From Luteimonas padinae (lineage in GTDB: Bacteria > Pseudomonadota > Gammaproteobacteria > Xanthomonadales > Xanthomonadaceae), in assembly GCF_014652935.1 (NCBI RefSeq), contig NZ_BMZT01000001.1, forward strand, positions 248,001 to 312,000: DNA of 64,000 nt, given 5' to 3'. A model generated the notes under the pieces. It was not told the DNA's origin. It worked only from the letters and a program-made list of their open reading frames with translations, and searched no databases. The translations under genes were made by a program, and so were the position numbers. Shown piece after piece: positions 27,394-34,537 of the stretch; the first letter of the stretch is position 1, and every line of letters starts with the position of its first letter.

Positions 27394-28785
27394 ATGGCTG
27401 CGTTCCCGAGCCGGGCCGACCGCATGGTGCGGTTGCTGTGGCTGGCGGAGTCGCTGCTGCTGGCGCTGTCGGTGGTCGCGGCGATCTGGCTGCGCTTTCC
27501 CGACGATGCGGCGGGGCGTGAACTGCTGCTGGCGCGCGGGCCGCTTCCGGCGCTGCTGGTCGCGGGCGTGGTGACGCTGTCCATGGCCGCCTTCGGGCTG
27601 TACCAGCCGCACATCCGGCTCAGTCGCAGCGAGCTGCTGATGCGCCTGCTGGTGGCCTTCGCCTTCGGTGGCGTCGCGCTCCTGGTGGTGTTCTACGTGG
27701 TGCCCGCCATGTACCTCGGGCGCGGCCTGATGGCGATCGCGCTGGTGGTTGGCTTCGTGGCCGTCTACGGCGCGCGCATGGCGGCGCGCTGGGCGATGGG
27801 TGGTGAAGCCTACAAGCGACGCGTGCTGGTATACGGGGCCGGTGGCAATGCCGACCTGATCAATCGCCGCATGCGCCGTCGCGCCGACCGGCAGAGCTTC
27901 GCGATCGTGGGCTTCGTGGCGGTGCCGGACCAGCAGGTGGTGGTTGCCGGCCCCCTGCTGGTCGATCCACTGGGTGACCTTCCCGGGCTGGTGCACCGCC
28001 TCGGCGTGCAGGAAATCGTGGTGGCGCCCGACGAGCGTCGCGGCGGACTGCCCATGGAGGAGATCCTGGCCTGCGCCCAGCGCGGCGTTTCGGTGGTCAA
28101 CCTGCCGCAGTTCTTCGAGCGCGAGGCGGGCATGATCAAGCTCGAGGTGGTGGATCCTTCGTCGCTGGTGTTCTCGGGCGGGTTCGACCACTCGATCGTG
28201 CGCAGGGTCAGCAAGCGCGCCTTCGACCTGGCGGCCGCGCTGCTGCTGCTGGCAGCGGGCTGGCCTGCGATGCTGCTGGTGGCGCTGGCGGTGCGGCTGG
28301 AGGGCGGTGGCCCGGTGCTGTACCGGCAGGTACGGGTGGGGCAGGGCGGACGCAGCTTCGAGCTGGTGAAGTTCCGCAGCATGCGCACTGATGCCGAGAA
28401 GGACGGCGTGGCGCAGTGGGCCAGCCAGCACGACGACCGCACCACGCGGGTCGGCCGCTTCATCCGCAAGACCCGGCTCGACGAGCTGCCGCAGCTGTTC
28501 AACGTCCTGGCCGGCGACATGAGCTTCGTGGGACCCCGCCCGGAGCGGCCGCAGTTCGTCGACCAGTTCAACGACGAGATCCGCTACTACGCCGTGCGCC
28601 ATTCGGTGAAGCCGGGCCTGACCGGCTGGGCGCAGTTGCGCTATCCCTACGGCGCCTCGGCCGACGACGCGCGCGAGAAGCTCAAGTTCGACCTGTTCTA
28701 CGTCAAGAACCACGGTCTGGTGTTCGACTTCATGATCCTGCTGCAGACCGTCGAGGTGGTGCTGTTCGGGCGCGGCGCACGCTAG
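27394..28785 (+). CDS. Priming glycosyl-1-phosphate transferase (exosortase-associated EpsB type)
   Basis: This enzyme should start repeat-unit synthesis by moving a sugar phosphate from a UDP-sugar to undecaprenyl phosphate. The 463-residue protein has about four N-terminal transmembrane helices, a CoA-binding-like domain (VLVYGAGGNADLI) and a C-terminal bacterial sugar transferase domain. That domain has the final helix hairpin (LAAALLLLAAGWPAMLLVALAVRLEGGGPVLYRQVRVG), the catalytic block LVKFRSMRTDAE, and RLDELPQLFNVLAGDMSFVGPRPERP with PGLTGWAQLRY. The start at 27394 fits the family; the open frame upstream is a shadow. It heads the operon that includes the first ACP/AMP-ligase pair. Confidence 0.92.
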   Translation: MAAFPSRADRMVRLLWLAESLLLALSVVAAIWLRFPDDAAGRELLLARGPLPALLVAGVVTLSMAAFGLYQPHIRLSRSELLMRLLVAFAFGGVALLVVFYVVPAMYLGRGLMAIALVVGFVAVYGARMAARWAMGGEAYKRRVLVYGAGGNADLINRRMRRRADRQSFAIVGFVAVPDQQVVVAGPLLVDPLGDLPGLVHRLGVQEIVVAPDERRGGLPMEEILACAQRGVSVVNLPQFFEREAGMIKLEVVDPSSLVFSGGFDHSIVRRVSKRAFDLAAALLLLAAGWPAMLLVALAVRLEGGGPVLYRQVRVGQGGRSFELVKFRSMRTDAEKDGVAQWASQHDDRTTRVGRFIRKTRLDELPQLFNVLAGDMSFVGPRPERPQFVDQFNDEIRYYAVRHSVKPGLTGWAQLRYPYGASADDAREKLKFDLFYVKNHGLVFDFMILLQTVEVVLFGRGAR

Positions 28786-28834
28786 CGCGCGTCCGCGCCT
28801 GGCGGCATTTCGCGTTGTACCTGCAAACCCCTCC

Positions 28835-29110
28835 ATGGATGCCACAGTGAGCCAGTACGAAGCCCGTGTCCGCGCCTTCATCGACGAGAACTTTCCGCCC
28901 GCGGTCGAGGGCGAGCCGGTGCCGGCCGGCCTCAGCCTGCTGGAGTCGGGCGTGATCGACTCCATGGGCGTGCTGCTGCTGGTGACCTGGCTGGAGCAGG
29001 AGTTCGGCTTCATCGTCGACGACGACGAGGTGGTGCCCGAAAACCTCGACAGCATCGCCGCCATCGACGGCTTCATCGCGCGCAAGGTCGAGCTGGAGCC
29101 GGCAGGGTGA
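28835..29110 (+). CDS. Acyl carrier protein 1 of the polysaccharide locus
   Basis: This 91-residue acidic protein has the carrier-protein fold and the phosphopantetheine attachment serine in GVIDSMGVLLLVTWLEQEFG (Ser about 43). It overlaps the AMP-ligase start by 4 nt, so the ligase most likely loads it with an acid that is later passed to the polymer or to a precursor. It is related but not identical to the second carrier at 46890. Confidence 0.9.
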   Translation: MDATVSQYEARVRAFIDENFPPAVEGEPVPAGLSLLESGVIDSMGVLLLVTWLEQEFGFIVDDDEVVPENLDSIAAIDGFIARKVELEPAG

Positions 29111-30675
29111 CGCTGCGCTGCGAGCGCTGGCTGGCCGATGCGGCCGCGGCCCATCCCGCCAAGGTGGCGATCGTGCGCGGCGACAGGCGCGTGGAGTATT
29201 CCGCGCTGCATGACGAAAGCGAACGCTTCGCCGCGGCCCTGGCCAGCGCTGGCCTGGTCGACGGCGAGCGCTGCGTCGTGTTCCTCGAGAATTCGGTCGA
29301 GGCCGCCGTGGGCGTGTTCGGCACCCTGCGCGCCGGCGGCGTGTTCTCGATCATCAACCCGACCACCAAGGCCGACAAGCTGGCCTTCGTGCTCGGCGAT
29401 TCCGGGGCCTCGGTGCTGCTGACCCAGGCCAGCCTGCTGCCGGTGGCGATGTCGGCCGCCGGGCGCAGCCCCGGCCTGCGCCGCATCGTGGTGGTGGATG
29501 GGGACGGCGACGGTCTGGACGGCGGCCCGGTGGGCTATGCGGACTTCCTCGCCTCCGGCGAGCCCGGCAGGCTGCCGGCTTCGGTGGGGATCGACGCCGA
29601 CCTGGCGATGCTGGTCTACACCTCGGGATCCACCGGCAATCCCAAGGGCGTGATGATGACCCACGCCAACGTGTGCTTCGCGGCCACGTCCATCACCACC
29701 TACCTGGAGGCGCGCAGCGACGACGTGGTGCTGAGCGTGCTGCCGCTGGCCTTCGACTACGGCCTCTACCAGCTGCTGATGTGCGTGAAGCTGGGCGCGA
29801 CCCTGGTGCTGGAGAAGTCCTTCGCCTTCCCGCAGAAGGTGCTGCCGCTGCTGGCCCGCGAGGGCGTCACCGCCTTCCCCCTGGTGCCGACGATGGCGGC
29901 GCTGATCGTGCAGCTGGCCAATTTCGACCCGGCCTGGGCGCGTGGCGTGCGCTATCTCACCAATACCGCCGCCGCGCTCCCGCCGGCGCACATCCTGCGC
30001 CTGCAGCAGCTGTTCCCGCGGGCGCGGGTGTATTCGATGTACGGCATGACCGAGTCCAAGCGTTGCACCTGGCTGCCGCCGGCGGAGCTGGCCCGACGCC
30101 CCGACAGCGTCGGCATCGCTATCCCCGGCACCCAGGCCTGGGTGGCCGACGACGCGGGCCGGCCGCTGCCGGCGGGCGAAACGGGCGAGCTGGTGGTACG
30201 CGGCGGCCACGTCATGCAGGGCTACTGGAACAATCCCGAGGCCACCGCGCGTGCCCTGAAACCGGGCCGTTACCCCTGGGAGCGCGTGCTGCACACCGGC
30301 GACCTGTTCCGCATGGACGACGAGGGCTTCCTGTACTTCGTCGGCCGCAAGGACGACATCCTGAAGTCGCGCGGCGAGAAGGTCAGCCCCAAGGAAGTCG
30401 AGAACGTGCTCTACGCCATGCACGGCGTGCGCGAGGCGGCGCTGGTGGGCGTGCCCGATCCGGTGCTCGGCCATGCGCTGAAGGCGCTGCTGGTGGTGGA
30501 CGATCCGGTGCTCGATGCGCGCGCTGTCATCGCCTGGTGCCGTGCGCACCTCGAGGAGTTCATGGTGCCGCGCATGGTGGAGTTCCGGGACGCGCTGCCC
30601 AGGACCAGCACCGGCAAGATCCGCCGCAGCGAACTGCAGGCCGAGGCCGAGGGGCGGGGGATCGCAGCGGCCTGA
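29107..30675 (+). CDS. Acyl/aminoacyl-AMP ligase 1 (exosortase A-associated type)
   Basis: The 522-residue member of the ANL superfamily activates a carboxylic or amino acid with ATP and loads it onto the carrier protein. It has the P-loop-like motif VYTSGSTGNPKGV (about 176-188), YGMTESKRC, the TGDLFRMDDEGFLYFVGRKDD hinge block, and the catalytic Lys region RTSTGKIRR. It starts at GTG 29107 inside the ACP stop. The substrate cannot be read from the sequence. The gene ends facing the amidotransferase gene, with a shared inverted repeat over both stop codons. Confidence 0.9.
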   Translation: MTLRCERWLADAAAAHPAKVAIVRGDRRVEYSALHDESERFAAALASAGLVDGERCVVFLENSVEAAVGVFGTLRAGGVFSIINPTTKADKLAFVLGDSGASVLLTQASLLPVAMSAAGRSPGLRRIVVVDGDGDGLDGGPVGYADFLASGEPGRLPASVGIDADLAMLVYTSGSTGNPKGVMMTHANVCFAATSITTYLEARSDDVVLSVLPLAFDYGLYQLLMCVKLGATLVLEKSFAFPQKVLPLLAREGVTAFPLVPTMAALIVQLANFDPAWARGVRYLTNTAAALPPAHILRLQQLFPRARVYSMYGMTESKRCTWLPPAELARRPDSVGIAIPGTQAWVADDAGRPLPAGETGELVVRGGHVMQGYWNNPEATARALKPGRYPWERVLHTGDLFRMDDEGFLYFVGRKDDILKSRGEKVSPKEVENVLYAMHGVREAALVGVPDPVLGHALKALLVVDDPVLDARAVIAWCRAHLEEFMVPRMVEFRDALPRTSTGKIRRSELQAEAEGRGIAAA

Positions 30676-30737
30676 GCCGCAACCTGGCCGCGGCCCAGGC
30701 CGCACGTTCATCGGCCGCGCGGTGCTGCGGCTCAGGC
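30670..30737. terminator. Inverted repeat spanning both convergent stop codons
   Basis: GCCTGAGCCGCA (30670-30681) and its exact reverse complement (30726-30737) enclose 44 nt. The left arm contains the AMP-ligase TGA and the right arm the TGA of the minus-strand asparagine synthetase-like gene. This is a likely bidirectional terminator. Confidence 0.5.
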
Positions 30738-32708
30738 GGTCTGCACGAGATCCTCTTCACTCACCGCGCTCGCCGCCCGCCCATGGTGGCGCAGCGCCAG
30801 CAGCTGCGTGGACAGGATGCCGACGAAGGCCTGGTTGTCGGCGAATCCGGTGGCACGCCCGGCGGCGGCCTTGGCCACCAGGCGCACGGTGGCGGAGGGG
30901 TCGAACAGGCCGGTGGCGCGGAGGTTGTCGGGGTCGAGGGCTTCGGCCACGTAGTCCAGCGGCTTGTCGCCGGCGAAAAAGCACTGGCTGTCGGGCGCGC
31001 GGTAGGGCTGCTTGGTGCGTTGCAGGATCCCCGGCGGCAGCAGGTCGGCGAGCGCCTTGCGCAGGATGTGTTTCTCCGACAGTCCGTGCAGCTTCCATTG
31101 AGGGGGCAGCCGGTTGGCGAATTCGACCAGGGTGTGGTCCAGGAAGGGGTAGCGGCCCTCGATCGATGCGGCCATCGCCGCACGGTCGCCCTGGCTGGCC
31201 AGCAGGTAGCCTGCGAGCAGGGTCTTGGCCTCGACGTACTGGTCACGGGCCAGCGGCGCCCAGCGCAGGATCGCCCCGGGCAGCCGCGACTCGACAAGCG
31301 CCAGCGGGTCGAAGCCGGCCATCGCCGCGCGCAGGTCCGGCGACAGGAAGGCCAGCGCGCGCGATGACGTCGTCCAGCGCGGCACATGCGCGAACACGGG
31401 GCGCCCGATGTGTTCCATGCCCTGCCCGAAGAAGGCGGCCGCGAACGCCGGGTTCGACGAGGGCGAGTTGGCGAGGTAGCCGTACAGGCGGCCGAGGAGC
31501 CTTGGCCGCACGGACGAGTGCGGCTGTCGCGCCCAGAAGCGGCGCACCTTGGACTCTTTGAACAGGTCGTAGCCGGCGAAGACTTCGTCCGCACCTTCGC
31601 CGGTCAGCACCACGCGATAGCCCTGGCGCCTGACCTCGTCGGCCAGCAGCATCATCGGCACGCCAGCGGTGCGCAGCACCGGTGCGCCGGCGTGGGCGAC
31701 GAAGCGTTGGAAGGCCGCGCCGATGTCGGCTGCGCCCACTCCGAGCGTGGTGTGGTCGGTGCCGAGGTGCCGGACCATGGCCTGCTGGTGCACGCTTTCG
31801 TCGAACTCGCGGTCGGCGAAGGCGACCGAGAAGGTGCGCAGCGGCGTATCCGTGGCGGTGCGGATCAGGGCGGCGATGCCCGAGGAATCAAGCCCGCCGC
31901 TCAGGTAGGCGCCCACCGGCACGTCGGCGCGCAGCTGCAGGCGCACGGCGTCGACCAGTCGCTCGCGCAGTTCCCCGGCAGCCTGGTCGATGTCGCGCCA
32001 GGGCCGGTGGGCGGGCGCGGAAACATCGGGAAAGGTCCAGTCCCAGTAACGCCGCACGGTTTCGCGCCCGTCGGCCTCGAGGACCAGCATGTGGCCCGGC
32101 GGCAGCGAGGCGACGTCCTGCCAGGCGGTGTCCGGGTCCATCGGCGCCCACAGGGCCAGGGCCTGCGCCACGCCGAACGGGTCCAGCCGCGCGTGACCGG
32201 GCAGGGCCGCGAACAGCGCCGCGGGCTCGGATGCGAACCAGAAGGTCCCGCGCGCGCGCGCGTGGAACAGCGGCCGGATGCCAAGGCGGTCGCGAGCCAG
32301 CACCAGCCTGCGCCGGAGGCCGTCCCAGAGCGCGATCGCGAACTGCCCGTTGAGGTGGTCGACGAAGGCGTCGCCGTGGCGCTGGTACAGGTGGACGATC
32401 ACTTCGGTGTCCGAGCGCGTGCGGAACACGTGGCCCTGGGCCTCGAGGCGGGCACGCAGTTCGACGAAGTTGAAGATCTCGCCGTTGAAGACCGTCCACA
32501 CCCTGCCGTCGGGGCTGGACATGGGCTGGTCGCCGGTGGCCAGGTCGATGATCGACAGGCGTGCGTGCGCCATGCCTACGCCATGGTCGAGGTGGATGCC
32601 GACGCCGTCGGGCCCGCGGTGGGCGAGGGCGCCGATCATCGCCGCGAGAACCACGCGGCCATCCGCGCAGGCTGGCGGCGTCCCCAGGTAACCGGCCAGT
32701 CCGCACAT
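30732..32708 (-). CDS. Asparagine synthetase-like amidotransferase of the polysaccharide locus
   Basis: The 658-residue protein has an N-terminal class II glutaminase with catalytic Cys2 (MCGLAGYLG) and the motifs AHRGPDG, ARLSIIDL and FNGEIFNF. Its asparagine synthase domain has the PP-loop SGGLDSSGIA (about 268) and GEGADEVFAGYD. In exosortase-type polysaccharide loci such enzymes are thought to amidate a sugar acid or amino acid rather than make asparagine. The J-domain protein gene ends 2 nt before its start, and the deacetylase gene lies one further upstream, so the three genes form a minus-strand operon. Confidence 0.9.
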   Translation of the reverse strand: MCGLAGYLGTPPACADGRVVLAAMIGALAHRGPDGVGIHLDHGVGMAHARLSIIDLATGDQPMSSPDGRVWTVFNGEIFNFVELRARLEAQGHVFRTRSDTEVIVHLYQRHGDAFVDHLNGQFAIALWDGLRRRLVLARDRLGIRPLFHARARGTFWFASEPAALFAALPGHARLDPFGVAQALALWAPMDPDTAWQDVASLPPGHMLVLEADGRETVRRYWDWTFPDVSAPAHRPWRDIDQAAGELRERLVDAVRLQLRADVPVGAYLSGGLDSSGIAALIRTATDTPLRTFSVAFADREFDESVHQQAMVRHLGTDHTTLGVGAADIGAAFQRFVAHAGAPVLRTAGVPMMLLADEVRRQGYRVVLTGEGADEVFAGYDLFKESKVRRFWARQPHSSVRPRLLGRLYGYLANSPSSNPAFAAAFFGQGMEHIGRPVFAHVPRWTTSSRALAFLSPDLRAAMAGFDPLALVESRLPGAILRWAPLARDQYVEAKTLLAGYLLASQGDRAAMAASIEGRYPFLDHTLVEFANRLPPQWKLHGLSEKHILRKALADLLPPGILQRTKQPYRAPDSQCFFAGDKPLDYVAEALDPDNLRATGLFDPSATVRLVAKAAAGRATGFADNQAFVGILSTQLLALRHHGRAASAVSEEDLVQTA

Positions 32709-32710
32709 GC

Positions 32711-33445
32711 TCAGTCCTCTCCGTGGGTGCGCTTGCCGAGCGGGTGCAGCGCCTCGGGGCAGGCGGGTCCCGGCGGATGCCGTGCACGTTCGGCGGCGGT
32801 GGGGCGGTGCGGGGCATGGCCGAGCGGGCGCAGGCGCGAACCGTACCAGTCGGCCAGCCGGCCACATTCGAATCGCAGCCAGGATGGTCCGTAGATCCAG
32901 CGTGCGTCGGCGTCGTCGCGTGCGACCGGTTCGCCCAGCAGTCTCGCGACGGTGGCGCGGTCCATGCCGAGCTGGATCCGCGCGGGTCCGGCGGCGGATG
33001 CACGAAGCTGCGCCGCGGGCGCGAGCCCCGCGGTGGCGGTGGGTGCCGGGCCCTCGGGCAGCCAGTGCCAGATCGCTGCGATCACCAGCAGCACCGGCAG
33101 CAGGAGCACGCGGATCCGCGGGGTCCTGCGCGGGACGGCCTCCCCGCGCACCACGACGGTGCCCGGCGCCGACGGCGCGCGCGCGCGGGCCCCCTCCCGG
33201 CCCGACGCGACGGGCTGCCCGGGGATCCGTCCGTGGCCGCGGTGGAAGGCGAGCACCGATTCGTAGCCCCGGTTGAGCATCACCAGCAGCGCGGGATCGT
33301 GCGGAGCCCTGGCCGGCCGGTCGGGGTGCAGCTCCGCGACGCGGCGGCGATAGGCCCTCCTGAAGGCGTCCAGGCCCGCTTCCGGCGACACGCCGAGCTC
33401 GGCGTACAGCCGGGCGAAGTCGACGCCGGCGCCGCTCCGGCTCAT
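32711..33445 (-). CDS. J-domain, transmembrane helix and SmpA/BamE-like domain protein
   Basis: The 244-residue protein has an unusual layout. Residues 8-65 form a J domain with an intact HPD (FRRAYRRRVAELHPDRPARAP), which would stimulate DnaK. A transmembrane helix follows (RIRVLLLPVLLVIAAIWHWL, about 118-137). About 50 C-terminal residues look like the SmpA/OmlA fold (IQLGMDRATVARLLGEPV...WIYGPSWLRFECGRLADWY). This predicts a cytoplasmic J domain and a periplasmic BamE-like domain. It overlaps the deacetylase gene by 4 nt. The function is unknown; its place suggests help with assembling envelope or export components. Confidence 0.75.
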   Translation of the reverse strand: MSRSGAGVDFARLYAELGVSPEAGLDAFRRAYRRRVAELHPDRPARAPHDPALLVMLNRGYESVLAFHRGHGRIPGQPVASGREGARARAPSAPGTVVVRGEAVPRRTPRIRVLLLPVLLVIAAIWHWLPEGPAPTATAGLAPAAQLRASAAGPARIQLGMDRATVARLLGEPVARDDADARWIYGPSWLRFECGRLADWYGSRLRPLGHAPHRPTAAERARHPPGPACPEALHPLGKRTHGED

Positions 33446-34437
33446 GCGGCAAGCCTGCAGAACAGCTGGGGCAACTCCACCATGGCCTGGAACAGGTCGC
33501 GGCCGATGCCGCAGTCCACCGCGATCCGCTGCAGGTCGAGAGGATCGGCGCCAGCGCGCGCGATGCCGCCGTAGAAGGAATAGGCCTGGCGCACGCCGGC
33601 CTCGCCGAGCAGGCGCCGGGTGTCCTCGTTGAACGCCTCGCGGCCGCCAACCGGATAGGCGAAGTGGGCCATGGCGATGCCAAGCTCCTCGCGCAGGCGC
33701 GCGGCGCAGCCCTGGATCTCGGCACGCTGTGCATCGGCGGGCAGGCTGGAAAGGATGGGGTGGTTCACCGTGTGCCCGCCGATGGTCATGCCCCCGCGCG
33801 CCAGCGCCCGGATCATGTTCCAGTCCATCCATTCCTCGTCCACGTGCTCCGGCGCTTCAATCCCGGTCGCGGCCGTGAGCCTGGCGAGGAAGGGCGGGGT
33901 CTCGTCGAAGGGCAGCGCCTTGTACGCCGCCAGCACGCTGCGGATGGGGGCCTCGCGGTCGTCGCCCAGCACCAGCGGCGCCGGCAGCCAGGGCGCCAGG
34001 TCGAGCGTGCGCGGGCTGGTCTCGCGCACCTGCATCGCGATCGCGTCCCACCACGGCAGCAGGCGGCGGTCGATGAAGCCGGTGGCGATGAAGAACGCCG
34101 CCGGGACGCCGTGCCGGCGCAGCACCGGGAACGCGATGTCGTGGTTGTCGCGGTAGCCGTCGTCGAAGGTGATGGCGACGTGGCGACCGCGCCGGTGCAG
34201 CGCGGCCGGGACGTCGTCGAGGGCGATCACGTCGCAGTGCGACTTCAGGAAGCCCACCTGGGCGTCGAAGCCTTCGGCGCTCGCGCTCCACAGCGCGCGG
34301 TCGTAGCGCGAACGGCTGCTGTCGCCCACGCGGTGGTAGTTCAGCACCAGCACTCCGTCGCGCGGCAGCGCCGCGGCGAGCATGCGGCGCAGGCCGGTCG
34401 TCGCCAGCACACGTGCAGCCATGTCCCGTTTCATCAT
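33442..34437 (-). CDS. Polysaccharide deacetylase
   Basis: This 331-residue NodB-fold protein should remove acetyl groups from a polysaccharide or its lipid-linked precursor. It shows the first catalytic block HVAITFDDGYRDNH (Asp pair), the metal-binding GGHTVNHPILS with H-x3-H, and HFAYPVGGREAFN. I place the start at 34437 (MMKRDMAARVL), because the reading frame upstream is divergent intergenic sequence and the coding sequence of the opposite gene. It is the first gene of the minus-strand trio and is divergent from the beta-helix fusion gene. Confidence 0.88.
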   Translation of the reverse strand: MMKRDMAARVLATTGLRRMLAAALPRDGVLVLNYHRVGDSSRSRYDRALWSASAEGFDAQVGFLKSHCDVIALDDVPAALHRRGRHVAITFDDGYRDNHDIAFPVLRRHGVPAAFFIATGFIDRRLLPWWDAIAMQVRETSPRTLDLAPWLPAPLVLGDDREAPIRSVLAAYKALPFDETPPFLARLTAATGIEAPEHVDEEWMDWNMIRALARGGMTIGGHTVNHPILSSLPADAQRAEIQGCAARLREELGIAMAHFAYPVGGREAFNEDTRRLLGEAGVRQAYSFYGGIARAGADPLDLQRIAVDCGIGRDLFQAMVELPQLFCRLAA

Positions 34438-34537
34438 CCAGCCGTTCCCCGGCAGCGGCCTCTCGCAGTGGAGATTCGCGTTGTCCCATCCAACGGCAAA
34501 TCGCGCCGCAACCAGCCACCAGGCCCGAGGATTCCCG

